A stretch of 64,000 nucleotides of DNA from Streptomyces deccanensis (GTDB taxonomy: Bacteria > Actinomycetota > Actinomycetes > Streptomycetales > Streptomycetaceae). Positions 42,200 through 51,490 of the stretch are shown here, in pieces; positions within the stretch are counted from its first letter, which is position 1; every line of letters begins with the position of its first letter. The DNA is taken from assembly GCF_022385335.1 (NCBI RefSeq), contig NZ_CP092431.1, positions 9,920,001 to 9,984,000 of the forward strand. Reading direction: 5' to 3'. The position numbers and the translations under genes were made by a program. Under the pieces are notes generated by a model that ran no database searches, had not been told where the DNA came from, and saw nothing but the letters and a program-made list of their open reading frames with translations.

Positions 42200-44236
42200 T
42201 CACTTCCGTGGAGTCGAAGCAGGAAATTCCTCGCGGACGACGGCGACGCCCCCCTCGGGCACCGTGACCGAGCCGTTGACCGGTTTTCCCGTGAGGAGTT
42301 CGACCCCGTCGGCGGGGACCTCGGCGCCCCGGCCGGCGTGGTCGATCAGGAAGAGGTAGTCGGCGTCCGTGCCCCGCCGCCTCACCACCTCGACACCTGC
42401 CGGAACCTCGCGCTCCGGGCCCACTCCGGCGTCCTGGCACACGCGCTCCAGGACGGCGGCCAGGGTGGTGGGGTCCGGGTGGGTGGCGAGGTACCAGGCG
42501 GTGCCGCTGCCGTACGAGTTGCGGGTGATGGCCGGGACGCCCGCGAGGGGGCCGTCCCCGTAGGTGGCGACGGCCTTCGCTCCGGTGAGCCGGAGGCGCT
42601 CGGTCCACAGGTCGGCGGTCGCCCCCTGCGGGACCTGCCCGGCCAGGCCGACCGACCGGCCGGGCAACAGGGGGAACAGTTCGTCGCCGTACACCCCGAG
42701 GACCTCGCGGAACGCGCCCGGGTAACCGCCCAGCCGTACATGGCAGTTCTCGTCCACCGCGCCGCTGTGGAAGCCGACGGCCAGGGTGCCGCCCCGCTCG
42801 GTGAACGCCGCCAGGTTGGCCGCTCCCGCGTCGTCGACCAGATAGAGGCTGGGTGCCAGTACGAGTTGGTAGCGGTCGAGGTCGGGGGTGTCGGGACGTA
42901 CGAAGTCGACGGCCACGCCGGCTCTCCACAGCCCGGCGTACCAGTGCCTCACCAGGTCCTGGAAGCGGAGTTCACCGCTGGGTTGGCAGGGCAGTTCCAT
43001 GGCCCAGCGGGCGTTCCAGTCCCAGACGATGGCGACGCGGGCGACGCCCGTGCTGCCCCGCACCTCCGCCAACGACCGCAGGTCCGCGCCCAGTTGGACC
43101 ACGTCGCGCCAGATCTGGCTGTCGGTGCCGGCGTGCGGGAGCATCGCGGAGTGCCACTGCTCGGCGCCCGCCTTGGCGGCCCGCCACTGGAAGTAGGCGA
43201 TGCCGTCGGCGCCGTGGGCGACGTGGGCGAGGGCGTTGCGGCGCATCTCGCCTGGCGTCTTGGCGCGGTTGACGGGCTGCCAGTTGATGGCTCCGGTGGA
43301 GTGTTCCATCAACAGCCAGGGTCCGTCGGCCAGGGAGCGCACCAGGTCGCCGCAGAGGGCGATGTCGGTCTCCGACTCCGTGTCGGTGGCGAGCAGGTAG
43401 TGGTCGTTGGAGACGATGTCCAGCTCGGGGGCCCAGCGCCAGTAGTCCAGCTTGTCGAAGTTGTGCATCACCATGAAGTTGGTGGTGGCGGGGGTGTCCG
43501 GGGCGGCGCGGCGGAGTACGTCGCGCTCGGCGGTGAACAGTGACAGCAGTTCGTCCGAGCAGAAGCGGCGCCAGTCCAGCTGGTGGGTGGGATTGGGGTC
43601 GGCGCCGGTGGCGCGGGGCGGGATGATCTCCTCCCAGTCGTAGTACCACTGGCTCCAGAAGGTGGTGCCCCAGGCGTGGTTGAGCGCGTTCAGGTCGTTG
43701 CCGTACTTCGCCTTCAGCCAGGTGCGGAAGGCGGCCGCGCTGGTGTCGCAGTAGCAGGCGGCGTTGTGGCAGCCGTACTCGTTGTGGACGTGCCACATGG
43801 CGACGGCCGGATGGTCGGCGTACCGCTCGGCCAGGGCGCCCGCGATGCGCAGCGCCGCGGTGCGGTAGGCGGGGCTGGACGGGCAGAAGGTCTGCCGGCT
43901 GCCGTACGAGAGCGTGCGGCCGTCCTTGTCCACCGGCAGTGCCTCGGGATGGGCTCGGAAGAACCAGGCGGGCGGGCAGGCCGTCGGGGTGGCGAGATCG
44001 GCGGCGATGCCGTTCTCATGGAGCAGCGTCAGGATCTTGTCCATGCGGGAGAAGTCGTAGACGCCCTCGGACGGCTCCAGCAGGGCCCAGGAGAAGATGC
44101 CGACGCTGACCATGGTCACCCCGGCCTCGCGCATCAGGGCCATGTCCTCGGCCCACACGTCCTCCGGCCACTGTTCGGGGTTGTAGTCGCCGCCGTAGGC
44201 GAGGCCGGGCAGGCGAAGACGGCGTTCGGTGGTCAC
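42200..44236 (-). CDS. Beta-galactosidase, glycoside hydrolase family 42
   Basis: A 678-residue GH42 enzyme: catalytic TIM barrel (GLAYGGDYNPEQWPEDVW at the N-terminus), trimerisation domain and C-terminal beta-domain. The acid/base Glu is in AMWHVHNEYGCHN, the nucleophile Glu in WLLMEHSTGAINW. A zinc-type Cys cluster is suggested by CHNAACYC. It has no signal peptide, so it acts on imported oligosaccharides. GTG at 44236 follows CGGAG. It sits after the permease genes in the operon. Confidence 0.92.
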   Translation of the reverse strand: MTTERRLRLPGLAYGGDYNPEQWPEDVWAEDMALMREAGVTMVSVGIFSWALLEPSEGVYDFSRMDKILTLLHENGIAADLATPTACPPAWFFRAHPEALPVDKDGRTLSYGSRQTFCPSSPAYRTAALRIAGALAERYADHPAVAMWHVHNEYGCHNAACYCDTSAAAFRTWLKAKYGNDLNALNHAWGTTFWSQWYYDWEEIIPPRATGADPNPTHQLDWRRFCSDELLSLFTAERDVLRRAAPDTPATTNFMVMHNFDKLDYWRWAPELDIVSNDHYLLATDTESETDIALCGDLVRSLADGPWLLMEHSTGAINWQPVNRAKTPGEMRRNALAHVAHGADGIAYFQWRAAKAGAEQWHSAMLPHAGTDSQIWRDVVQLGADLRSLAEVRGSTGVARVAIVWDWNARWAMELPCQPSGELRFQDLVRHWYAGLWRAGVAVDFVRPDTPDLDRYQLVLAPSLYLVDDAGAANLAAFTERGGTLAVGFHSGAVDENCHVRLGGYPGAFREVLGVYGDELFPLLPGRSVGLAGQVPQGATADLWTERLRLTGAKAVATYGDGPLAGVPAITRNSYGSGTAWYLATHPDPTTLAAVLERVCQDAGVGPEREVPAGVEVVRRRGTDADYLFLIDHAGRGAEVPADGVELLTGKPVNGSVTVPEGGVAVVREEFPASTPRK

Positions 44237-44280
44237 TGCTGGTACTCCGGAAGGTGTGGGGAACGAGGGGGAGGCTTGGT

Positions 44281-45186
44281 TCAGCCCTTGTTGGCGCCGA
44301 GGGTGAGGCCGCTGACGAACTGGCGCTGGAGTGCGAAGTACACGATCAGCGTGGGGATGGCGGTGAGCAGGGCGCCGGCGGCGACCAGGTTGGGGTCGGT
44401 GAAGTACTGGCCGGAGAGGTTGTTCAGGGCCGAGGTGATCGGCATGTTCTCGCCGGTGGAGATCAGCACCAGCGCCCAGAAGAAGTCGTTGTAGATCCAG
44501 ATGGACAGCAACGTCGCCAGGGCGGCCATCGCGGGCTTGCACAGCGGCAGCACGATCTGCCAGTACAGCCGCCACACCGACGCGCCGTCGACGAGGGCGG
44601 CCTCGGTCAGTTCGTGGGGCAGGGAGCGCATGTAGTTGCTGAGCACGAAGGCGCAGAACCCGGACTGGAAGGCCACGTGGATCAGCACGAGCCCGAGGGC
44701 GGAGTCGTACAGCTTGCCGCTCATGGTGATGCCGGGCAGGTCGATGAGCAGGTAGAGCCGGTACAGCGGGGTGATGATGACCTGCTGGGGGAGCAGGTTG
44801 CCGGCGGTGAAGACCAGCAGCAGGAAGAGGTTGATGCGGAAGTCGAAGCGGCTGACGTAGAAGGCGACCATGGAGGACAAAAACAGCGTCAGCAGCACCG
44901 CCGGGACGGCGATGATCAGGGTGTTCACGAAGTAGTGCGTCATGTCCGACTGGGTGAACGCGTTCGTGAAGTTGTCGAAGCTGAGTTTGTCGGGCCAGGA
45001 GACGTAGCCCTTCTCGGATGTCTCGCCGTAGGGGCGCATGGCCGCGTACAGCGCCCACAGCAGGGGGCCCAGCCAGGCCAGGGCCATGCAGACGAGGAAG
45101 ACGTGCAGGACGATCCGGGCGGGGCGGACGGGCGTGCGCTCCTTGCGAGCGGCGGTCGCGGCGGTGGTGTCGACGGTGGTGCTCAC
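44281..45186 (-). CDS. Sugar ABC transporter permease (MalG type)
   Basis: A 301-residue permease with six hydrophobic segments. The EAA loop that contacts the ATPase is LTEAALVDGASVWRLYWQIVLP. It starts with GTG at 45186, overlapping the upstream permease stop by 4 bp. With the binding protein and other permease it forms an importer for a di- or oligosaccharide. No ATPase gene is in the operon; in Streptomyces such importers commonly use a shared MsiK-type ATPase. Confidence 0.92.
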   Translation of the reverse strand: MSTTVDTTAATAARKERTPVRPARIVLHVFLVCMALAWLGPLLWALYAAMRPYGETSEKGYVSWPDKLSFDNFTNAFTQSDMTHYFVNTLIIAVPAVLLTLFLSSMVAFYVSRFDFRINLFLLLVFTAGNLLPQQVIITPLYRLYLLIDLPGITMSGKLYDSALGLVLIHVAFQSGFCAFVLSNYMRSLPHELTEAALVDGASVWRLYWQIVLPLCKPAMAALATLLSIWIYNDFFWALVLISTGENMPITSALNNLSGQYFTDPNLVAAGALLTAIPTLIVYFALQRQFVSGLTLGANKG

Positions 45187-46178
45187 GCTTGCCGCTCCTT
45201 CCGGAAGGTCGCGATCAGGTACGGGATGATCACGGCGAGGGAGATCACCAGGAGCACGACGGCGATCGCCGAGCCGTACCCGATCCGGCTGGACTCTCCG
45301 ATGATGTTGTTGGTGACGAGGATGGAGAGCAGCTCGGTGCCCTCGGCGCCCTTGTTGAAGACGAAGACGAGGTCGAAGGCGCGCAGGGCCTCGATGATGG
45401 TCACGACCAGGACGACGGTGTTGGTGGGGCGCAGGGTGGGGAAGATGACGTTCTTGAACGTCTGCCACTCGTTGGCGCCGTCCAGGGCGGAGGCCTCGCG
45501 CAGGGAGGGGTCGACGCCCTTCAGGCCGGCCAGGTAGAGGATCATCATGTAGCCGGTGTGGCGCCAGGACGCGGCGATCAGGATGGCCCAGAGGTTGAGG
45601 TCGGGGTCGCCGATCCAGTCGATGTAGTGGCCGGGTTCGTTGGCGCCGATGAGGCTGTTGATCAGGCCCGTGTCGGGGTTGTAGATCAGCTGCCAGACGA
45701 AGCCGATGACCGCGAGCGACATCACGACGGGCAGGAAGAACGCCGTCTGGTAGACGCGGCTGAAGCGGATGTTCTTGTCCAGCTGCACGGCCAGGAACAG
45801 GCCGAGCGGTGTGGGGATCAGGATGAGCGCCACGAACCAGACGATGTTGTGCTCGACGGCGGGCCAGAACTGCGGGTTGTTGGTGAACAGTTCCGTGAAG
45901 TTGTGCAGTCCGACCCACTTGATGGAGTCGAAGCCGATGCCGTCCCAGGTGGTGAAGGCCAGCAGGATCGACGCCAGGGCCGTCACCCAGACCAGGGCGA
46001 CGTGCAGGATCGTCGGCAGACCCGCCATCAGACCCAGCGTCAGCCTGTCCCGGCGGGTCAACAGGCGCTGGTGGCCTTGCGGAAACCGTCTCTGCGGCGT
46101 CGTGGCGCCCGGAGGCGGCACCGCTGCCGCCTCCGGGATCTTCGTGGTCGTTTCGGAGCTCATGATGTCGGTGTTCAT
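45183..46178 (-). CDS. Sugar ABC transporter permease (MalF type)
   Basis: A 331-residue permease with six main membrane segments after a 50-residue cytoplasmic N-terminus. The EAA motif is LREASALDGANEWQTFKNVIFP. ATG at 46178 is preferred; a second ATG lies five codons downstream and neither has a strong ribosome site. It lies 22 bp after the binding-protein gene and overlaps the second permease. Together they form the transmembrane channel of the importer. Confidence 0.9.
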   Translation of the reverse strand: MNTDIMSSETTTKIPEAAAVPPPGATTPQRRFPQGHQRLLTRRDRLTLGLMAGLPTILHVALVWVTALASILLAFTTWDGIGFDSIKWVGLHNFTELFTNNPQFWPAVEHNIVWFVALILIPTPLGLFLAVQLDKNIRFSRVYQTAFFLPVVMSLAVIGFVWQLIYNPDTGLINSLIGANEPGHYIDWIGDPDLNLWAILIAASWRHTGYMMILYLAGLKGVDPSLREASALDGANEWQTFKNVIFPTLRPTNTVVLVVTIIEALRAFDLVFVFNKGAEGTELLSILVTNNIIGESSRIGYGSAIAVVLLVISLAVIIPYLIATFRKERQA

Positions 46179-46200
46179 CCGCTTCAGAAGGGGGCCGGGC

Positions 46201-47514
46201 TCAGCTCGACGCGAAGATCGTCTTCTTCTGCCTCTCGATGGACGAGAGCAGACTGTCGATGCCCTTGGGGTCGCGGATGAACTTCTGCAGCGCCGGCTGC
46301 ATCACCGTCGAGGTGAAGTCCGGTCGGCTGTCACGGTCCATGAACTGGGTGAGATGCTTCGCCTGGCTGATCATCTCGTAGCCCTTTTTCTGCAGGGCGC
46401 TGTAGCCGGAGGTGTCGGCCTTGGTGGAGGCGGCGATCAGGCTCGGGTCGGCCTTCAGGTAGATCTCTTCGGCCTCGGCCGTACCCAGGAATTCGAGCAG
46501 CTTGACGGATCCGGCACGGTTCTGGGGCTTCTTGCTGAGCATGATGCCGTCGGTGGGCGCCTCGACGGTGTCCTGCCCGTACGCCGGGTCGATCTCCGGG
46601 AAGGCGAAGAAGTCCAGGTCGTCCAGGTCGGCCTTGTCGGTGAACTGCTGGGCCACGAACATGCCGAGCATATACATGCCGGCCTTCTTGGCCACCAGGG
46701 TCTGCGCGGCGTCCTGCCAGGTCCGGCCGACCGCGCCCTCCTGGTGGTAGGGGAGGGTCTCGGCCCAGGTGTCGAAGACCTTGCGGACCTTGGCGTCGGT
46801 CCACGACGCCCTGCCCGCCATCAACTCGACGTGGAAGTCGTAGCCGTTGAGGCGGAAGTTGATCTGGTCGAAGGACCCCATCGCCGGCCAGGCGTCCTTG
46901 TCGCCGTACGCGATCGGGACGAGACCGTCCTTCTTCATCCGCTTGCACAGGGCGATGTAGGCGTCCCAGGTGGTGGGGACCTCGTAGCCGTACTGCTGGA
47001 AGACACTCTTGCGGTAGAAGACCGCCCACGGGGACGTGGTGAGGGGCACCAGGTAGTACTTGCCGTCCTGACCCTTGCTCAGGTCGTGCATGGCCGACGG
47101 GAAGTTGCCGCCGATCGTCTTCCACACGTCGTCGATGGGGGAGGCGAGCCCCTTGGCCGCGAAGAACTGCATCCGGTAGCCGGCGAACCACTGGAACACG
47201 TCGTCCGGGGTGCCCTGCAGATAGGTGTTGATCTGCTCCTGGAAGGTGTTGTGGTCCTTGGTGTTGATGTCGACCGCGACCCCGGACTGCTTCGTGAAGG
47301 CGGCGTAGACGTCGGCGTAACCCTTCTTCGGGACGGCGTCGGACGCGTTGGAGCCGACGGTGACGGTCTTGGTGTCCGACGCCCCCGAGGAACTGCCCCC
47401 GCAGGCGCCCAGCAGGGGGATGCCGGCACCCAGGAGCGCGGCTCCGCCGAGTCCGCGGAGCACGGTGCGGCGGCTGGTGTCAGGCAGGGACTGACCGAGG
47501 GATGAAAGGTGCAT
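46201..47514 (-). CDS. Sugar ABC transporter solute-binding lipoprotein
   Basis: A 437-residue family-1-type binding protein. The signal sequence has a Tat-like twin Arg (SRRTVLRGLGG) and a lipobox LLGAC, so the mature protein is a membrane-anchored lipoprotein. The body has typical segments NTFQEQINTYLQGTPDDVF, VPLTTSPWAVFYRKSVF and PTTWDAYIALCKRMK. Given the two beta-galactosidases in the operon, the ligand is probably a galactose-containing oligosaccharide. Confidence 0.9.
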   Translation of the reverse strand: MHLSSLGQSLPDTSRRTVLRGLGGAALLGAGIPLLGACGGSSSGASDTKTVTVGSNASDAVPKKGYADVYAAFTKQSGVAVDINTKDHNTFQEQINTYLQGTPDDVFQWFAGYRMQFFAAKGLASPIDDVWKTIGGNFPSAMHDLSKGQDGKYYLVPLTTSPWAVFYRKSVFQQYGYEVPTTWDAYIALCKRMKKDGLVPIAYGDKDAWPAMGSFDQINFRLNGYDFHVELMAGRASWTDAKVRKVFDTWAETLPYHQEGAVGRTWQDAAQTLVAKKAGMYMLGMFVAQQFTDKADLDDLDFFAFPEIDPAYGQDTVEAPTDGIMLSKKPQNRAGSVKLLEFLGTAEAEEIYLKADPSLIAASTKADTSGYSALQKKGYEMISQAKHLTQFMDRDSRPDFTSTVMQPALQKFIRDPKGIDSLLSSIERQKKTIFASS

Positions 47515-48020
47515 TTCGACTCCTGGCGGGGCTGGCGGTAGCCAGACTCGGCACGTCGGCCGAGGAGGGTGGGTGGAGAAGTGGCCGCTTCGCGGCGAGA
47601 ACTAAACACGATCGAACAAATGCGATCGGTGGACGCCAGGAAGCGTGAACGCTCCGTGTGCCGGCTGTCAAGACTCCGCGTCGGGCGATGTGTGGCGCGT
47701 CCGGTCCGGCCGGGAGCCCGATGTCCGGGCAGCCGAAGCCGAGGGGCGGGGCTCTCCCGGCGGGCCGTCGAGTCGTTGCGCATGACGAAAAAGCCACTTG
47801 AGCTGCGGCAATGAATGTCGGACGGGTTTCCTCGCGCGCCCGACGCACCTCCTTCCGCCCGGCTGCGGGCCTCGGCGTCTTCTCGCGTCGGAGGCAAGTT
47901 GAGTCGCGTGAACTCTTGACGTGCGCTCGGCGTGTGCGTACACATTGACCGCGCGGTCAGACCGCGCGGTCATTTACTTGACCTCGTTCGATGGCGAACA
48001 CACGGCCACGAGGAGACTTC
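47515..48020. promoter_or_regulatory. Divergent promoter region of the sugar operon
   Basis: No gene is seen in this 506-bp space. Candidate regulator half-sites GTTCGAT occur near the binding-protein gene (47611-47617, minus strand, beside CGATCG repeats) and at 47986-47999 as GTTCGATGGCGAAC beside the lacI gene. Confidence 0.45.
47946..47972. repeat. Two adjacent GC-rich palindromes
   Basis: TGACCGCGCGGTCA at 47946-47959 is followed directly by a second GACCGCGCGGTCA, both perfect dyads, in the promoter region before the lacI gene. Confidence 0.8.
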
Positions 48021-49058
48021 ATGACGACAGGGGTGGAGCGCGGTGCAGCCTCCTCCGCGCCGCGCAGTGAGGACGTGGCCAGGCTGGCCGGCGTCTCACG
48101 CAAGACGGTCTCCCGGGTCCTCAACAACGAGCCGTACGTCTCCGACGAGTCCCGCCGACGTGTCCTGGCGGCCGCCGAGGAACTCGGCTACCGCTTGAAC
48201 CACGCGGCCAGGGCACTGGCCTCCGGCCGTACCCGGGCCATCGGGGTGGTCGCTCTGGCAACAGCCGGGTACGGAACCGCCTCCCTGCTCGTGGGCATCG
48301 AACAGGCCGTACGGGACGCCGGTTACGCGCTGCGCGTCGTCAACACCCCGGACGGCGACCCGCACAGCATCGCGGGCGCGCTGGAGTCACTCCTGGAACA
48401 GGGCGTGGACGGCATCGTCGTCTCCGTACCCATCGTCGAGGGTGAGGTCCCGGTCGGCGTCGACGTGCCGGTCCTCTTCGTCGGAGCGCCACCCGCCTTC
48501 ACCGCCGCCCGAACACTGACCGTCGGCGTGGGGGCCCACGAGCTGGCCCGCGCGGCCACCGAACACCTGCTGGACCTGGGACACACGACCGTCCATCACC
48601 TCGCCGGTCCGCGCCGGTGGTACGCCACCAAGGACCGCATCGAGGGATGGCGGGCGGCGCTGGCGGCCCGGGGCGCGCATGAACCACCCGTGCTGAACGG
48701 CGACTGGTCGGCGGCCTCCGGGTATGCCGCGGGCCTCGGGCTGGCCTCGGACCGCTCGGTCACCGCGGTGTTCGCCGCGGGCGACGAGATGGCCATCGGG
48801 CTGATCCACGGCCTGCGGGAAAGCGGTCGTCGTGTGCCGGAGGACGTCAGTGTCGTCGGCTTCGACGGCAACCCCGTCTTCGCCTACGTCTCCCCGCCGC
48901 TGACCACCGCCCGTCAACCCTTCGAGGCGGCGTCGAGCGAGGGAATCCGGCTCCTCCTGCACGCCATGGAGCAGCCCGACACCGAGCTGCCGCCGGCCAA
49001 CGACCCGCCCGTCGAACTGATCGTGCGCGGTTCCACCGCGCCTCCGCCCTCCCCCTGA
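48021..49058 (+). CDS. LacI-family regulator of the galactoside operon
   Basis: A 345-residue repressor with a clear helix-turn-helix (DVARLAGVSRKTVSRVLNNE, about residues 18-37) and a sugar-binding-protein-like effector domain. ATG at 48021 is preceded by AGGAG at 48011; an upstream ATG at 47991 overlaps a dyad and lacks a ribosome site. It is divergent from the binding-protein-permease-galactosidase operon and is its likely sugar-responsive repressor. Confidence 0.9.
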   Translation: MTTGVERGAASSAPRSEDVARLAGVSRKTVSRVLNNEPYVSDESRRRVLAAAEELGYRLNHAARALASGRTRAIGVVALATAGYGTASLLVGIEQAVRDAGYALRVVNTPDGDPHSIAGALESLLEQGVDGIVVSVPIVEGEVPVGVDVPVLFVGAPPAFTAARTLTVGVGAHELARAATEHLLDLGHTTVHHLAGPRRWYATKDRIEGWRAALAARGAHEPPVLNGDWSAASGYAAGLGLASDRSVTAVFAAGDEMAIGLIHGLRESGRRVPEDVSVVGFDGNPVFAYVSPPLTTARQPFEAASSEGIRLLLHAMEQPDTELPPANDPPVELIVRGSTAPPPSP

Positions 49059-49080
49059 TCCTTGTCATAGCAAGTGCCAC

Positions 49081-49108
49081 TGCCCCGGCGCACCCACACG
49101 CCGGGGCA
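49081..49108. terminator. Hairpin terminator after the lacI gene
   Basis: TGCCCCGGCG/CGCCGGGGCA stem with an 8-base loop. Confidence 0.7.
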
Positions 49109-49309
49109 CTCCACCCCCGCCACTCAGCGCCTGTCACCGCGCCCCCGCGCAGCGACGCGCCCGGCTGCGTCACCCCGGTCGTCACTCGGCTGTCACCCCG
49201 GCCGTCCCCCCGGGCGACGCGCCCTACGAACTCCGCCGCGTCACCTCCGAGCCGTCCGAGCCGGCGGCGGACACCGAAACACACCTTCCCCTTCCCCCTG
49301 GGAGCCGCA

Positions 49310-51373
49310 ATGTCCCCTGCGCAGACAGGCGCCAGATCCGGCGCCGCTCCGCGTTCCCGCCGTCCCCTCTCCCTCTTGTCGGTGGCCTTCGTCCTGCTCG
49401 TCGCGGCGATGACCATGTTCCTGCCCGCCGGCCGGGCGGACGCCCTGGCCCGTCCCTCGCAGACGATGTACACCCCGCCGTCGGGTGCGCCCTCGCCCGG
49501 ATCGCTCTACCCGCGGGCGATGCGTATGCAGCACAACGGCTCGGCCAACGGCACGATGCTGGCGACGTTCGAGCAGTACTCCTCCGGCACGCCGGTCTTC
49601 CCGATCTACCGCAGCACGGACAACGGAAACTCCTGGTCGAAGATCTCCGAGGTCGCCGACACGCAGAACGGCTGGGGCATGCGCTGGCAGCCCGAGCTGT
49701 TCGAACTGCCCACCGCGGTGGGCGGCTTCCCGGCCGGCACCATCCTGGCCGCCGGAGCCTCGGTCCCCGCCGACCGCTCCGCCATCAAGATCGACGTCTA
49801 CGCCAGCACCGACCGCGGACAGACCTGGACGTTCGTCAGCAACATCGCCACCGGCGGCCCGGCGTACGACCAGAACGGCAACGGCAACACCCCCGTATGG
49901 GAGCCCTTCTTCCTCCACGCCAACGGCAAGCTGATCGTCTACTACTCCGACCAGCGCGACCCCGACCACGGCCAGAAGCTCGTGCATCAGGTCACCACGG
50001 ACCTCCGTGACTGGGGGCCGGTCGTGGACGACGTGGCGATGCCCACCTACAGCCAGCGCCCGGGTATGCCCAGCGTCGCGAAGCTGCCCAACGGCAACTA
50101 CGTCATGACGTACGAGTACGGCGGCTCGCCCTCGGGCAACTTCGCCGTCTACTACAAGATCTCCGCCGACCCGGAGGACTTCGACTCCGTCACGGGCATT
50201 CCCCTGCGGTCGACGGACGGCGTGGTCCCCACCAGCACCCCGTACGTCACGTGGCTGCCCACCGGCGGTCCGAACGGCACGCTCGTCGTCGGCGCGTACA
50301 GCACCAGCGACCTGTTCCTCAACACCCAGAACGGCGCCGCGAACACCTGGACACGTATCACCTCCAACGTCGCCAACGGCTACAGCCGCGGCCTGCTGCC
50401 CCTGTCCGACGGCCACAGCCTGCTCGTACTCAGCGGCGGCAACGGAGGCAGCAACCTCTCCAACCCCGTCACCTACAGCACCATCGACCTCGGCGGCGGC
50501 ATCTCGGACGGCGCCACCTACACCGTGTCGAACGTGGGCAGCAACCTCATGCTGACCATCGCGGGGGGTTCGACCGCCAACGGCACGCGCGCCACCCAGC
50601 AGACCGCCGACAACGCCACCGACCAGCAGTGGCGCTTCGTGCGGCAGAGCTCCGGCTACTTCAAGATCTTCAACGTCGCCAGCGGCAAGGTCCTCGGTGT
50701 GGAGAGCCAGTCCACCGCCGACGGCGCCAGGATCCTGCAGTGGGACGACAACGGCACCCTGGACCACGAGTGGGCCGTCTCCCCGCACCAGGCCGGCGGG
50801 TACAGCATCACCAACCGTGTGACCGGCAAGTATTTGGAGATCCCGAACGCCTCCACCGCGGTCGGCACCGCCGCCGTCCAGTGGAGCCGCACCAGCTGCG
50901 CCTGCCAGCGCTGGAACCTCACCCAGACCGCTCTGCCCCCGCTGGGCACCGGGCAGTACGTCCTCGTCAACAAGAACAGCGGCAAGTACCTGGACATCCC
51001 GCAGGGCTCGACCGCCACCAACACGGCGGCGCAGCAGTGGCAGAACTCGGCCTGTTTCTGCCAGCTGTTCACCTTCCAGTCCGCCGGCGGCGGAGCCTGG
51101 AACATCAGGAACGTCAACAGCAACCTGAATCTGGACATCCGTAGCGGCTCCACCACCGCCGGAGCCGCCGTCGTCCAGAACACACCGTCCACCGCCAACT
51201 CGCAGAAGTGGACCCTCACCGACGCGGGCAACGGCTACCACAAACTCAAGAACGTGGGCAGCGGCTTCAACGCCGGCGTCGCCCAGTCGCTGACCACCAA
51301 CGGCGCGGCAGTCGTGCAGTGGAACGACCTGAACAACGACGACCAGCTCTGGAAGATCGTCCGCATCAACTGA
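49310..51373 (+). CDS. Secreted sialidase-fold glycoside hydrolase with C-terminal RICIN domains
   Basis: A 687-residue secreted protein. A signal peptide (LLSVAFVLLVAAMTMFLPAG) precedes a six-bladed propeller domain of about 350 residues with Asp-box repeats (YRSTDNGNSWS, YASTDRGQTWTF). The fold and MRMQHNG start recall GH93 exo-arabinanases and sialidases. Two RICIN-type beta-trefoil modules follow (QQWRF, QRWNLT, QKWTLT and QLWKIV QxW-type repeats), likely to bind polysaccharide. Next to GH2 and GH42 genes it could act on arabinogalactan side chains; the exact specificity is not visible. ATG at 49310 follows GGGAG. Confidence 0.82.
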   Translation: MSPAQTGARSGAAPRSRRPLSLLSVAFVLLVAAMTMFLPAGRADALARPSQTMYTPPSGAPSPGSLYPRAMRMQHNGSANGTMLATFEQYSSGTPVFPIYRSTDNGNSWSKISEVADTQNGWGMRWQPELFELPTAVGGFPAGTILAAGASVPADRSAIKIDVYASTDRGQTWTFVSNIATGGPAYDQNGNGNTPVWEPFFLHANGKLIVYYSDQRDPDHGQKLVHQVTTDLRDWGPVVDDVAMPTYSQRPGMPSVAKLPNGNYVMTYEYGGSPSGNFAVYYKISADPEDFDSVTGIPLRSTDGVVPTSTPYVTWLPTGGPNGTLVVGAYSTSDLFLNTQNGAANTWTRITSNVANGYSRGLLPLSDGHSLLVLSGGNGGSNLSNPVTYSTIDLGGGISDGATYTVSNVGSNLMLTIAGGSTANGTRATQQTADNATDQQWRFVRQSSGYFKIFNVASGKVLGVESQSTADGARILQWDDNGTLDHEWAVSPHQAGGYSITNRVTGKYLEIPNASTAVGTAAVQWSRTSCACQRWNLTQTALPPLGTGQYVLVNKNSGKYLDIPQGSTATNTAAQQWQNSACFCQLFTFQSAGGGAWNIRNVNSNLNLDIRSGSTTAGAAVVQNTPSTANSQKWTLTDAGNGYHKLKNVGSGFNAGVAQSLTTNGAAVVQWNDLNNDDQLWKIVRIN

Positions 51374-51394
51374 GTTGCTGCGAACGGTGCGGGA

Positions 51395-51417
51395 GCGGGC
51401 GTGGTCTCCACGCCCGC
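51395..51417. terminator. Bidirectional hairpin terminator
   Basis: GCGGGCGTGG/CCACGCCCGC with a TCT loop, between the convergent secreted-hydrolase and JmjC genes. Confidence 0.7.
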
Positions 51418-51490
51418 GCTCCGCGTTCAACAGGGCCCGAAGGCGAGGCCCTCGGGGGCCGCGTCGGGGCGCAGGCTGCCCTGCTCCGGC

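Noticed and set aside
49241..51430. 729-codon frame opposite the secreted propeller gene
   Set aside because: It is antisense to a gene with signal peptide, Asp boxes and RICIN modules; its composition is a Val/Gly/Asp-rich shadow.
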